NCBI GenBank assembly: GCA_014773175.1
Contig: VXCM01001389.1
Coordinates: forward strand, 86,781 to 150,780
Direction of reading: 5' to 3'
DNA: 64,000 bases
Origin: Lucifuga dentata
Lineage: Eukaryota; Chordata; Actinopteri; Ophidiiformes; Bythitidae
Shown here: positions 35,554-48,990 of the stretch, piece after piece
How positions within the stretch are numbered: the stretch's first letter is position 1
Layout: the number at the start of each line of letters is the position of its first letter
Notes under the pieces: model-generated
Seen by the model: only the letters and a program-made list of their open reading frames with translations
Told to the model about the DNA's origin: nothing
The model's database searches: none
Program-made: the position numbers and the translations under genes

Positions 35554-35586
35554 CACTTCTCACCTCCTTACAGGAGGTGAGAAGTG
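35554..35586. repeat. Perfect short hairpin, 14-bp arms, 5-nt loop
   Basis: CACTTCTCACCTCC (35554-35567), loop ttaca, GGAGGTGAGAAGTG (35573-35586), then TTTTT. It is too short for a normal pre-miRNA. Confidence 0.85.
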
Positions 35587-35589
35587 TTT

Positions 35590-38378
35590 TTGCGTTACTT
35601 TTTATCTGGAACATCAAAACCATCAAATACAGAAGCTAACAAAGCCTCCAAAGAACACTCTGTATGAAGGTTTTAATTAAATCCCGTACTTACTGGCACC
35701 CTGTCCTCTCCCCTGAAGATGAAAAAGGATCTGAAATTTAAATGAAAAAGCAAATTATCATAAGCTTTTAACTAGAGACAATGTTTTGTAGTAGGAAATG
35801 CATTTTCACAGGATTTGATAATAACATCGAGTGACAAATTCGCTGACATTATTTTTCTTTGCTTCATTTTACTTGCTGCCTATTGCTTGCATTTTGAAAT
35901 TAAAATCATTGCATTTTAAAATTAAAATGTTACCAAGTAAGTAGTAATATGTAACAATACAGCATTGACACTGTTAGAGGCAGAGGGCGCCAAATACTCA
36001 ATTTTTCTTCAGAGAATGACATCTGTTTTTACATTAAAACTAACAACCTCTGTCTATGAAAGATAAAACTGATAAATTTAACATTGAGATCACATTGATA
36101 ATACTTTATCCATGATTTAGGCAACTTTAATATAATACATTCACAATAAATTATTAAATTGAAGGTAGTTTAAAGTAAAAAAAAAAAAAGTGAAGATTTA
36201 TAGACACAGGAAAGTTGTTGTTTTCACATTTATGAACACCGTGAGGGACCTTTTTGTGAGGAGAAAATGTCAAGTCTGGATGGAGGAGATTTAAAGCACT
36301 GCATGCCTCATGAAATAACAATGATCAACACCCTCCAAGCCTTTCAAGCATCAGAATCTAATTATAGCGTATCCAAAACTGGGCACTCCAGTATGATCTG
36401 AGTTGAATACTTTATGGGGTACAGATTGGAGGAAATTAAAAGTTCTGTCTGATGTGCTTCTGGTTTAATATAGTTATTACAATCATAATTTAAAAGCATT
36501 TTAATAAATTAAAGCAATTTGTCAATGTGAGAGACACATCACACAAGCATAGCAGCAAACTTTACTTCCATTTTTGAATCTTTATAGTGAAGCACACATA
36601 AAGGAACTCAACATGCTGTAACTTTCACAGTTGTACTTTTGATTGTCATATTTGATTTTGAACAAGTGATGCACTGAAGTTAAAAAAAAAAAAAAGGNTT
36701 AAAAAAAAAAAAAAGTGGTTGAAAATCATGCAGCATCATAAGGCAGCATCTCAGCAAACATTAACAGCAAAGAAATATTGAAAAGACAAGCTTTGTTGAA
36801 TCTAAGTTGTGTTGAAAACACAGCTGACCATGCACATTTTTGAATGTATTTTTTAATTTATCACATATTGAATAATATAATGCAATGCTATAATTCATTT
36901 AAGGTCACTGAGTTGGAAACGAGAATGGCTCAGGGGACTCAGGAAAGGCTTGTTTTTGTACAAATGCAAAGCAAGGTCGTTGACCTGGAACAATTTAAAG
37001 AACAAATTAATAATAAAATGAAAAATTATAATTGAGAGACAGGGAACATCGCTGCTGGTTTCCGCTAAAATCTGAAGCTGCACCTTAATCAAGACTTCCT
37101 AATTAGGAGCAATTAGCTTTAGTGAACGATAGCAGACGCTTGGTGTCTTAAGCAGTGTGTGTGTGTGTGTGTGTGGGGCTGCATGTTGTCACATTTAGAT
37201 GTGGTGCTGCTATTGTTGCTACATATGGCCCTAGTAGTAATTTTGTTTTAGATAGATGAATTAGCACAGCATCCAACACAGGCTTTTCTTTTACATTGTT
37301 TAATGTTTATACTCAGTAATTTGACGTTAAATCTAAATGAAAATGAAATGTGTTTTTGTATTCGTCACTTAAAAAGTGACAAATAGCTGTGTTAGAATAT
37401 TCTGTGAATTTAAGCACATGAAGACGACATACTGAGCTATAAGTGGCACCTCATTGATGGGATGACCATGTAAGGAGCTGCAAAGTTGTCCACGTTTGCT
37501 GATTTATCAAATAAGGTCAGCACAGATAGGAAGAAGTATACTGCATATAAGTGCGCCACTAAATCTATTTTATGACTGAGATCTTGGGTGCCAGAATGCT
37601 ATTGTTTAAGACATTTCTTAACCCAACTGTGGCATAATGAAGCAGCAGTAAGAAATAAGTTTAAATGACTTTTTTTTTTTTTTTTTTTTTTTTATAGTTT
37701 AATTGCCCTTGAGCTACTGTGAGGAAGCCAAAGAAAACGTCTACAAGGAATACATGTTTAAAACTGTCCCAAATTATTTCATGGCCCCTTTTTAAACTGA
37801 CCTAGTACTGTGAGCCATGGCATCCTAATAAAGAGGTTCAGCCTGATGCACTGAATTGGAAGGTTTCCTTTGCTATCTGTAGCCAAGAGTTCAGTTAGTG
37901 GGTTTAAAAATCAAATGTTACAGTGATGACACATGATGAGTTTAACAATGAATGTATTTCTGGAAAGTGATAACTTTAATGACACAATCCTGCTACTGAA
38001 TATTAAAGTTATGTGTAGCTTTGCAGCCTGCGTGATGGACAGTTCAATGCCAACCTCAAAAAACTCTCAATATTCCAGTTATGTTTGAGCAGCCGAGAGT
38101 CCAGGAAAGAAATATGTCATCTGGTCGTTTTTTATCTCTCACATTGAAATCTAGTCTCCCAGTGATGTGGAACTCATTGCAGGAAGTCAAGGCCCAGTCA
38201 ATGAGCTTTGATGTTATCTTTGACCCAGTGGTTCTCATTACTAGACCTGTCAATCACAGCTGCAAGGAGGTCCGAATGAGTAATGGTCAGAGGCAAAAGG
38301 TACCTCATTGAGTTGACCTATTCCACAGTGTATTGTTGATACAGAGGTCCCAGGATGGAGTTATCACAAAGACAATAG

Positions 38379-38411
<33 letters not shown>

Positions 38412-38530
38412 CACAAATGAAGAGTTTTATGCAAATATATATTCAGTAAAATTGTATTCAGAAGCAAATGAGGAAAAGAGAGGCATTGTCCACTGAAAAT
38501 TAATTTTTACTGGCTCGCAAAGCATATGGC
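35590..38530. other. Intergenic, AT-rich, no gene seen
   Basis: Contains a duplicated poly(A) flank at a single-N join (36698), a GT microsatellite at 37157-37172, poly(T) at 37669-37693 and poly(A) at 38380-38409. A short open frame (36844-37035) with a heptad-like end has no recognised homologue. Sequence at 37090-37130 has paired TAATTA/CAATTAG homeodomain-type cores. Confidence 0.45.
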
Positions 38531-38534
38531 GGTA

Positions 38535-38640
38535 TTTTGATTGCTGAATGTATTTTCCTACTTAAGCAGCCATTTCCATTCATTTCAATACAGTATAAAA
38601 TCAAATTGTAAAGACTTGAAACATGCTTGAGCTCAGTTTT
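38535..38640. mobile_element. Possible fragment of the TTAA-flanked MITE family, copy D
   Basis: The stretch 'ttttcctactt...ccattcatttcaatacagta...gacttgaaacatgct' resembles the interior of copy A (ttttcctaccttc...ggttcatttcgatacacta...gacttgaaatgtgct). No terminal repeat is visible, so this is a tentative assignment. Confidence 0.4.
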
Positions 38641-39277
38641 GTTAAAGTTATTTTAAGGTTACTGTTGTTAAATGTATGAAATGATTTAAAAGTTCACCAC
38701 TGATTCATCGTGTTGGCAAGAAGCTGTGAAATCTGAGATATGTGACGCTGCCAATCTGAGAAAATCAAACCACAGGAGACAGAATAAGCTCATGTGGATG
38801 TGAAAAAAGACAATGTGGCTGTGATGGCTGCAGACAATAAAAAAAAGGTGCTGCTGGGAAACTATATTTTACTAACCTTTTTTAACAGGTAATTGTAGAA
38901 CAGTAATTTTAATGCAATACTACAATAGTTACAATTTTTTTTTAATTCAATGTTTTGCCAAGTAGAGATACAAATAGTATCTAGTGAACTAGTGATTACA
39001 TTTGAATGCTTTATGCCTTACTGCATCACTGTCAAACTGCATAGTAAGTGAATGAGTAAAGTGATGTGTAAATGCAAGTTCAGAGAGGAAAAAGTTATGG
39101 TGCCAACACCTTTTGAAAGGTTGGGTTGTACAGTATATTCTCCTTTTTGCTTTCTTTCTCCAACCATAATCTGTCACACTGCAGTTCTTCTTTTGTCCTT
39201 TTAAACATTGTCACCTTCCTATTGTGCTCGCTCTTCCTTGTGCAGCCCTAATTGGATGGTGTGGAGAATAGTGTTGG

Positions 39278-39299
39278 GGGGGGGGGANGGGGGGGGGGG
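39278..39299. repeat. Poly(G) tract with a single-N join
   Basis: G runs on both sides of the N at 39288. The length is unreliable and the join probably artificial. Confidence 0.8.
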
Positions 39300-39530
39300 T
39301 GTAGAGGTGCGGGGAGGTGGTTATTCCATTTTCTTGGTCTACAGGTTTCAGACAACAAAGAACTGAATTGAATGAACTCCTGCTGATAGAATTTGCACTT
39401 TGGTCTGACAGCTGAACAACAGAACAGAAATCACATAAGAGTCAAACAAAACTCTACAGAAGCCAGAGACGCAATCACCGCACGGTATGTTAATCCACAT
39501 TAATGCTGAGAGCTGCTGCCCAGGATTACA

Positions 39531-39550
39531 CTCACTCACACTCACACACA

Positions 39551-39598
<48 letters not shown>

Positions 39599-39600
39599 CA
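39531..39600. repeat. (CA)n/(CACG)n compound microsatellite
   Basis: About nine CACG/GCAC units flanked on both sides by CA repeats. Confidence 0.9.
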
Positions 39601-40496
39601 CTAGCTAAGCAAGAGTCACTCATGGTTACTGGTTTTGCAGACTAAGTTTGTTCAGCAGCAGGATGATCTGACTTATTAAAGAAACTTCTAAAGATATCCA
39701 GAAATAACATGCTATCCCTTTTGGAAAATCATAATAAATTTGTCAGGTTTTTATTATGACCTCTACATTAAATAGTTAATGTTTTCCTTAGAAACGGCAG
39801 TAAGGGCTGAAGTACAGACCTGAGTCAGTGCATGAAAGAAATTAGCAAACATAATCAGCCTCAGATCCTCATTTCCTGTGTTTACTATAGTGAAAAATAC
39901 AATTCAAGCTTCCTTAATGTGATTAACGTCTCCTAGAGATCAATAACCCTACAGGAGACAGCTAATGACACATCACGACAGAGAGAGACACACAGAGAGA
40001 GAGAAAGACTGAGAGAGAGAGAGAGGCAAGGAGACACCTGACTCCACTCATTATGTTCCTGTTATCTGCTGAGATTGGACGGAAGTATTATAAAAAGATA
40101 TTTTTACAGGGTCTGATTAAGAGTAGTTTGCTGAGGTCTCAACAGGAAATTATCCACTGATAGTTGACAAATTTTGGGTGAATTAAAATATAATTTGATT
40201 GGTGGCATTAACTTGCTATGACATACTAAACTAACTATTTGCACAAGAGCCTTCCTGAGTAGTGAGGCAGAACTGTTTGGTTTGTCTGGAATTGCAGCAG
40301 CATCGGGAGACCAATAAAAACATTCAAATTTATGCAGCTTAGTAATTCATCAAAACAGCATGGCCAGCAGTTCTAACACGCTACACAGCAAACAGTTGTG
40401 TGGGTATGATATTATGTTACAAACATTACATGGCACAGATATACTTGTATTTGAAGGTATTTTTCAAAGCATTCTACTGGAGCAGTTAATTTTAGG

Positions 40497-40949
40497 TTTG
40501 TTTTTCCTACCTTCCAGATTGCCATTGGTTTCAGCTCATTCCAGCGTGCCATAAAAAGCAACTTGTAGAATGTGCTTGATATAGGCAACGAACAAGATGT
40601 TTATTAAATTTTTTGTCGAAGTAACGGAATTTTAGGATCTTGAAACAAAGTTACATGGTGGAATATATGTGTGTCTCCAGAGAATACAGTGCCAGGAGAA
40701 AGAGAGCTTTTACTAAGAAATTAAAATGGCTGTGCCTTCTGTAATCATGTGTAAGTGTTAGCAGGTGAAACATTGAATTTTAAGGTGGGTGTATCACCTA
40801 AATCTTGGATTTTGAAAGATTAGGAGATTTAGCAAAACCACAAAAAATAAAATATGGTTTTATGTTAAAATGGTTGGCAGTAACATAATGTGTATGTGGG
40901 TCGTATTTATTGGGCTCAAACATTCAAAATTACTGCTATGATCCTTTAA
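40497..40949. mobile_element. TTAA-flanked MITE, copy B (left end lost)
   Basis: The right end reads GCTATGATCCTTTAA, and the preceding 200 bp match copy A closely (ttttaaggtgggt, attttgaaagatta, ttttatgtt, atggttggcagtaa, ttattgggctcaaa). The interior also matches the reverse complement of copy C (ttcattccag, agaaattaaaa, gtgttagcaggtgaaacatt). No left terminal repeat is seen before the tttttcctacc block, so the copy is truncated. Confidence 0.7.
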
Positions 40950-43508
40950 TTATTCTTTGATTACGCTTGATTGGCTTATATTTTTTGGCCAGAAGTTTGA
41001 CAGCGGCAGCGCTGAATGTTATTGGAAAGCACATCACTGGCGGTATCACTATAGCAACAGATGGACTTTGAAAGTGAGGATAATTAAAAATAATGAGCTG
41101 CATAGGCTGTATATGACCCATATGGATAATCAAGTCTGAATGTCAACAAACTATAAGATTGCTGTGCCAAAAAGTGTCTGAATTAATAGACTGATCATGT
41201 TAATAACATTCAAAAATGACTGGACTATGGTACAGTAAAGGCCAATGGCTTCAACTGCACTTCACCAATTAGTAAAACACGTTGGCAGTGTGTAATACTG
41301 AATACTGTAATACTGAAATGGATACAGCAGGACTATGCTGGATTACTGCCATCAAACTAGCAGTCTTAGGATACCACAAATTAACTTCCATCAGAGCTGC
41401 AAACTTTTGCATTTTCACTTTAGTAGGGTATTTAGTAAAACTGATGATATAAAAATGCATACACATGGATCTCTGGAAAGAAACAGAAGCCAACATAAAG
41501 CATTTTCTGCTGCTGAACTTGAAACATGGGTTTCACACCCAAACCATGTAGTTTTTAATGACTCTTCTCTATCATTCCTGCTTCTTGCAAGGAGCTGATC
41601 AAGGAGAAAAATTAGAGAATAACTGTTAAGAAGTAAAAATAGACCTGCAAATGGTCGGGATTTGTTTTAAGCCATAACCTTTACTGCATGTTGTCTCCAT
41701 GTTTTCACTGTCACTATGGCCAAATATCAAATTAAGGCAAAAATGCCAGAAAAAATATTATAAAATGAAGAATGACTAAAACATACGTAGCTTAAAACAC
41801 TCTGTCAATGTGACACTTTCCAGACATAAATGGTAACTGCCTTAGGCACCCGCACCCTCTAAAACCTATTACCGTCTGAGATAAATGATTTGCTGTTTAA
41901 TTTCATTATTAGAGTCTTAACTTAATCAAGATCGAGCAATTTAAAAATGAACCATTTTGACACAATGCATTCGCTGCTGTATGCTTCTGTGGACAAACAA
42001 AAAATGTGTACCTTTGAAAATATACAAAATTCTGTATGATTTTTCTTTTTTATATATATAAATAATGTCAAAGTCAAAGGTGTTTGTGAAATTAGCCTGT
42101 GGAAGGACAGAAGGAGAAGGAAAAACAAGGCACTGCTTTGCGTCTGGATGTCTTATCTTTTATTGAATCTTTGAAGTCATCAATGTAAACCTAATAGCCT
42201 GTTGCTCTAAGCCTGCATATGGATATGGCTAAATCTCTGATATCTGGTCTGCGAATCACTTAAATTACATCCAACTCTGGCTGCAGCAGTTTGTCCTCAG
42301 TTAAGTCTTTAGTGTTTTTATCATTTGCAGTTGCTGACTGTAACACAAACTGGTCTGTGCTTTTGGGGACTAGTTATTTGATGCTTTGCACAGGATATGA
42401 AGGAGTGTGCTAAAGTGTCTGACAGATGATAGAATAAAGCAGGAGAAGTGAGTACTTCTCAGTTTTTTTAATCCTCTGATGCAATTTCGTTTAGTTACTA
42501 GGAGCAATGTATGGCCTAAGCCTCTGTAAATTTATGAGTGCTGAGCTATGTTTTGTGTGAGATTCATGATTTATTCTTCAGCTCTAAAAAGTGCTGTGAA
42601 CTTAATTCAATAAAACATTCATGATGATGTTGATGACTGACAACTGCACTTTTGTAAAAGAATATAGTGACAGTGTTTGTCAAATGTTTCTGTAGTTTTA
42701 TCACATCATAGTTTGATTTCCTGTGCAATCATCACCATTTACACCATTTTTCTTTTGACTTCTGAGCTGGATATCTGAATGAATTCTCACCATGGATTAT
42801 GACATATTGGAATTGTAACATCAAATCCTGAAAAGTGAAAAATATCCATGTTAAAAATATTTGTATAATGCTCAAGATATTGTAATCATAGTTTGTGCAG
42901 ATTATATGTTGGGTTCTTCTATTTATTTAAGTTAGTTTATTTAATTATATTTGTAATTAGTTATACTGTGTATTATGCACATTATTATTTAAGGCAGCAT
43001 TGCAGAGTTATGTCGTATTATTATTTCTGCAATAGATATTATTTACATTATTTACAATGTATTCTGTTTGACCATACAGGTAATATTTGAATTTCCACTG
43101 TGTGCCTTGCCTGTATGTTAATTTAGGTTCCTACCTGTTGTTCCCGGGGGAAAGGTTTAGTAGAGACACAGGAGGAAAAGGTGCTGAAGGTGTTGAGGTG
43201 TCGTTATGCTGTATTGGTGATTACAGTAATAAAAAGAGTGAAACTGCATACAACTGTAGCCCATAATTTACCCACAGCCCAGAGAGAGACCGGAGGAAGA
43301 CACTCTTCAAAAAGAGAGGGTTACAATATTTATAAAGACAATGAGCTTTAATCAAAATGGACCCCAACAAGACAGAAACATGATTTACAATAGTAGAATA
43401 GTGATCCTCTGTTCTCCATCTCCAGTGCAGTAACGACCCAGAAGATCCCAGACCTCAGATACCATTACTCACATCTGCTCCCTCTAATGCTCACCTTTTG
43501 ATGATAAT
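40950..43508. other. Intergenic, no gene seen
   Basis: AT-rich sequence with short unsupported open frames and no recognised repeats. Confidence 0.45.
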
Positions 43509-43534
43509 ACACACACACACACACGCACACACGC

Positions 43535-43585
<51 letters not shown>
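43509..43585. repeat. (CA)n microsatellite
   Basis: Nearly 40 CA units with a few CG and TA interruptions in the left half. Confidence 0.9.
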
Positions 43586-43586
<1 letters not shown>

Positions 43587-44283
43587 CTACACTGAAATAT
43601 TGATAGTAACTATCTTGGTTATTAAATAATTCACAATATTATTCATTTGGTGAATGGTGGCAGCGGACCAGGGAGGGGAATCTTACTTTTAATCTGACAA
43701 ATTGTACACGCTCCATAAAAGGAACTGAAATAATAAAAGCAATATCAATATATTGCAAAAACAGCCCTTCACACGTTTACTACCTTTGTTAATAACCATT
43801 TGTTTACGCACTTTTTTTGTTGTTGTTGTTCAGACTGCATTAGAGAGGTGTTCAACTCTAACGTAAGTTTGTGATGGTACTATGCTGTATAATATAATGC
43901 AACATATGAAAAAATTATAACCTCAGAATATAGTGTACAGTTTAAAAAAACACCTCTGACAGTCTCAAGACAAACTGAAGATTATAAGCTTTAAAATGTA
44001 ATCTTTTTTGCAGGGCTAATTTACAGGTGGCGCTTTACTGTGTCCAGCTTGTGTATATAGACTGAAAAAATATGTTTAATATGAAAGAAAGTACTGGTAC
44101 TGCATATAGCAAATATAACTTAAATATGACATGTCATGAAAAAACTAGCAACCATCATACAACGAGTGTGTATTATATAACAAGACTATAAATCATCGGC
44201 CAAAGACCTGGAAATGAGATGAAATTAAGAATCAAATTTGCTTTTATTTTAGGCAAGGAGCAGAAACGACCAGTCATTTTATC

Positions 44284-44352
44284 TGCAGCAGATGTCTGCT
44301 GCTGAACTTCAGCAGACATCTGCAGCAAATGTCTGCTGAAGTTCAGCAGACT
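44284..44352. repeat. Nested palindrome cluster
   Basis: Three overlapping perfect inverted repeats are built from one word. GCAGATGTCTGCTG (44288-44301) pairs with CAGCAGACATCTGC (44310-44323). CTGCTGAA/TTCAGCAG is centred at 44307. GTCTGCTGAA/TTCAGCAGAC is centred at 44341. ATGTCTGCTG also recurs as a direct repeat. It lies 170 bp from a long CA microsatellite. Confidence 0.85.
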
Positions 44353-44524
44353 GAAGTAGACGAGACTTGTCACACTGATATTCTGTAAGTGGGTGACAGC
44401 TGAGACACGGTGCTGCAGCTGCTGCTACCTGCAGGTCACAACCCACGGTGAAAAGCCAGTGACCTGATCTGTCCATGACGGATGACACTGTCAGCATGCC
44501 AGAGCCACCCAAACCCACCAGTAT

Positions 44525-44526
<2 letters not shown>

Positions 44527-44584
<58 letters not shown>
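44527..44584. repeat. (AC)n microsatellite
   Basis: About 29 uninterrupted AC units. Open frames crossing it (poly Thr-His or Cys-Val) are repeat artefacts. Confidence 0.95.
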
Positions 44585-44586
<2 letters not shown>

Positions 44587-44589
44587 ATG

Positions 44590-47240
44590 TATTTAGGGCG
44601 AGAGGATTTTGCATTCTTGTTATAATGTGCATTAAGTGTGAGAACACTGCAAACTAAACATATGAAAAAGAGAAGAAAAGTGATAGCTGGGACAGATAAA
44701 AGGGACCAAAGAATGAAATAGCAAAACACTGTAAGTAGGTAGGAGTTATGGTAGAAAAATAAGGATGAGAATAAAGAGAGGGAGAGGGCTGTCATGGCAA
44801 CATTCTAAAAATGGCAAAGCAACAGTTAATTACCACCTCTACCCACAGGTATGATGCATGCATAATGGTAAAGGTGACAGGACACCTGCAACAAAACCTC
44901 AGCTAGTTATCACCTGCAGGTATTTCTGGAACACAGAGTGTCTGGAGATAGCCCAGTTTCTTATAGATGCAGAAGGAAAGTGTGAAAGTGTAAGGAAATA
45001 CCCAGAGACCTGCTGCACTAACTGTCAAAGAGAGATTTCTGACGTGTGCTCTCTACAGGATATGCCAGAGACCATTTAGAGGTTGTCTGTTGTACTATCA
45101 CCACTTTCCAGGTGGTTACTCGCTACAAGCAGTATGTTTCTGTATTCCCCAAAAGACCATAACCCAATGATATTGCACGGATGGCATCCCAGTTATTTTG
45201 AACTATTTCCACTTATTGCAGTATAAAAGCTATTTGCTATGTAGGTGTTTTTACCTTTCATCTAACAAGCAATGCAATTTGTGAGTAATCTGCTCTGTTT
45301 GTGAGATTTGTCATCTGGAAAAAAATCATTTTCCCCCAGATATTATGACTTCATCATGAAAAAATGTTCCTTCTAAAACAATAAAAAATAATAATAAATC
45401 ATACATCAAAAACATTTAGTTACACTTAAGATGAGAGTATTGGTATCTGTACAGATGCTCATTCATTATTTCTTTTGGTTTGTCAGGACAGAATGAATCA
45501 CAATATAAGAAGCATGAACCGATTCTACCTCCTCATTGTCCTACCTGTTCTGTTAGGATGTCTAGACTGTGTAAAAGTTGGAAGAAAAATAAACCCTATC
45601 AAATGCAGGGTACTCTAGCTTTGCCTGCACCTGGGGAAAGAAGATCTTATAAGTTAGAAAACTGAGCTTGAGCCCCAGCTGACAGTTATACACTGGGGAT
45701 GAGAAAGATGGGAAAAGTTAGAGGGATCACACACAGCCAGGGAGACTGCATTGGCACCCTTGCTCTTGCTTGTTATCTGATTCTTACCACAGCTATTATC
45801 GCCACAAAACAAATAGGACTGCTGTTATTTCTAGAACAGGAGATAATTGATGCCAAGTACTCAGTGAGCGTTTTTTATTGGGATGATGGTATTACTGCTA
45901 TTTTTGAAATCAACATATTTCTGACCTCCTCTCATCTTGGTGCACAGAGTCTTTCAGCTTGGGGCTTTATCTTTTGGCCACATGCATTTTTGAACAGGAT
46001 AAGCAGCCATGAGAATGCTAATACAAACTAATACACTCCCTTCCTCCGACAGATGGAGCGACATGTCTAGACTTTCTCACTTACAATGGTGGAATATCCA
46101 ACTATCAGCCATCAGTGGCATTTCAGAAACTCTCTGGTTTTTGATTGTGTCCAAGAGCTTGTGTTGTCAATCAAATGCAAAACTCTCAGAATTGATGATG
46201 AAGTTCCTCCAGGCATCTGCACTTAAAAATTAAAAGAATTTTAGTCATGCATACATATTCTCTGAGAGGTAGGATTTACAATTGGAAAGACAGAAGGGAA
46301 AAGGTGGAGTAAAATACTCTTTAAATCTTCTACACCAATAAGTTTTAATGTCTACAAGATGAGTTTTAATGTCTAGACAGCTTTTTCATGAAAAAATAAA
46401 GACCCTGCCAAGCTACACAACTCCATCAAAAAGTCCACAAAAGGGACATCTAGAATGTTTTCTGAATACCACCAATATTGGCTGGGCAATATTGCTTTTG
46501 ATGAAATTTCATCTTTTTTATTAAATAGCTTCATTGACAGTGGCATTATGTGCGCAGAGGTCAGAATGCAATGCTGTCTGCCAGACTACATTCTACTTGC
46601 AAGATCTCAGTTACAACTTATCAGGTGTAAATGCAATCTGTACAGCTTGGGACAAAAATGCAAGTCCCACCAAGTCCCTTGTCAAGCTTTCTTTTCACCT
46701 ATGGACAGTGGTTGGCTGTGGCTGGCCCAGTGCTAGTCAGATGATCTGCACTAAGGTCTGGCTGAATTCAGAGGGACAGGACAGGCTGATTGAGATAGAA
46801 AGTAACACTTCAATACTTTGAATAGATAAGAATGTACCATAATGTAATGTATCTCGAGAGACATCCACCCACATGGTATCATGGTAAGATGAGGGTGTAT
46901 TTTTACTATAAGCTAGAAATAAACACATACAATTATTTATGCGATGATTATTACCTTACTATAACCCTATAACTATAATAAATCCCCTTTTGTTTTACTG
47001 TTAATCCCAGCCCTGGTCTTTACATTCCAAAATATAGCCCGCTTCTCTTGTGTATCTAAAATCAAACCTAACCCAAGCTAATAACGCTGGCAGTCTACTA
47101 ACAGCATATTGGTAGAAATTTGCTGGCGTTCTTGAGAAATAATTTGCAGGTAGTTGACATAAATTACACTTTATTATGCACAGACTATCAGATACACACA
47201 GAGCTGCCACATAACAATGGATCAAAATAAATTGATACAA
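44590..47240. other. Intergenic, no gene seen
   Basis: Mixed AT-rich sequence without recognised domains, splice-bounded exons or repeat families. Confidence 0.4.
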
Positions 47241-47244
47241 GCTG

Positions 47245-47440
47245 TCCTTGTCATGGATACTTGACATAATGAGGAAGCCTCTGTCCCACCATGTGATGAT
47301 GTGATGGTGCCACTGAGGAGACCTGCATTGCCACTCATTACACTATTAATTATGGAAGCTGTGGTGTGCCAAATTGCCTTTCCATGAAGGCTCATAGTCA
47401 CCCTGGTGGCAAGTGACACATTCTCTTGATTAGCACAGAA
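47245..47440. other. Candidate conserved noncoding element
   Basis: A compositionally balanced stretch inside AT-rich DNA, with a TATTAATTATGG homeodomain-like core and GTCACCCTGGTGG. Open on the minus strand for 65 codons, but without a recognisable protein. The call is pattern-based only. Confidence 0.25.
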
Positions 47441-48699
47441 AAAACGCAGCTTTATTTAGAATAACTGACAAGCTGCAGTTGAATGCATACAACTGGGCTG
47501 AAATAGGTTAGACTGCGCAAATCATCTAGGGAGGGACAGATAACAGAAAAATTTAATGACCAGAATATGGTACAAACAGTAAGGATGTGATAGAACATCT
47601 TAATAATTCTTACTCTATGAACATGTTTGCATTTGTTTTTCCTTTTGTAAGGAAGATGAGTAAAGTGTATAGATAACTATTGTATAACATTACCATGTCT
47701 TTACATAGTTAGAAATAGTTCAATGTAACAGAGCATTTAACAAGAATTGTATAAGGTATGTGACATGTTATCCTTGGTTTCATCTCCTACTTTATACTGG
47801 AAATTAAGCAATTTCTACATTGTGAAAAGATAAACATCTTGCACAGCAATGACTGTACCCAATGGTTTCCCTCTATCACAGGCAATATGATGATTCATAC
47901 CCTCACACATCATGTACTGTAAGTGCTGAAGATGTAATAGACTGTAAGTTTAATACATTTTAACTATTATGCACACATTTACAGTAAATTAGGGCCATTA
48001 GTAAAAGAAAAACTCATTGTCATTGTCTCATTGTCTATATTCATCAACAACTTCTGTAATTGCCTCTTCAACAAGGTTAAAGGACAAAATGAGATTAGGC
48101 TGCACACTGGATATTAACTTGAATAACTCTTCTTGAATTTGGCCTGATTTGTGGTAAGATTACAGTCAGTTCAAGACTATGCCATTAGGGGAATTTATTA
48201 AACCAGTCTACCATTGCATTACCAAGCAAAACCACAAAACTCGATGCCAGAAAAGCATATTGTAAAATGGTAGCCATCCAGACACACCCACAGGTGATGG
48301 ACCTCATTTGACACACACCGGTATAATGCCCTAAAATCATTAACTCCCTCACATACCTGACAGCTAGCTTTATCATTTGTGTTATCAAAATAATAAAATA
48401 AGCACATTTTTCCAAACAACTCGATAGCAGATTCCTTTGAGAATCCATTAGTACAGTTATAGGTAATGCAATCCATTTTTTCAGTGTGAGTGTTTAACCA
48501 TGAACTGTCAAAAAGAGAATTTTTGAAGTCAGCAACTAGTGACTGTTAGTGATGCTGTACTGCTGCTTCAAGCAACATACTGGAAACAATCTTTCTGACT
48601 GTTGCTGAAGGGCTACGTCCAATAAAATCTGTAAACTTCCCAAATGGACAAATTGACCGACAACCCCACTTCATCCAGTTATTGGCCAGAGGTGTTGAT

Positions 48700-48990
48700 A
48701 TTCAGCTCAGGGCCCAAGTACGTGCAGTGTCGCATGCAAAGTTGTTTGGATGCGCGGTTCTCGAATTGAGCTGTGCCAGTAAAAAGTAGTCTGTATCCGC
48801 GCAGCAGGATATGCTCTGGTCATGATGGCAAACAAAGCTAGCTCATGAAGATGCGCAGAACAAAATTATGGCAGGCTGCGGTGCACACCATAAAGTCCGG
48901 CCCGTTCTGAACACGCACGTTTTGAGCAAGCACTGCACTATTGTACCTAAAGGCAGAGTTTGGGAGGAAACAAAACATAACACAAGCACT
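48700..48990. other. CpG-containing patch in the gene desert
   Basis: Sequence with frequent CpG and GCGC (cgcatgc, gatgcgcggttctcg, atccgcgcagcagg, gatgcgcag, ctgcggtgc, gtccggcccg, acacgcacg) stands out from AT-rich surroundings. It could be a young transposon remnant or a distal CpG-rich regulatory site. No protein match was recognised. Confidence 0.35.

Noticed and set aside
36844..37035. Possible coiled-coil exon (VTELETRMAQ...)
   Set aside because: An acceptor-like ttcatttaag precedes it, but it ends at a stop with no partner exons or recognised family.
39531..39600. Regular CACG/GCAC repeats as a CRISPR-like array
   Set aside because: There are no unique spacers; it is a microsatellite in a vertebrate genome.
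44436..44795. ORFs with long Cys-Val or Thr-His runs here and at 55.2-55.9 kb
   Set aside because: They are readings through CA/GT microsatellites, not proteins.
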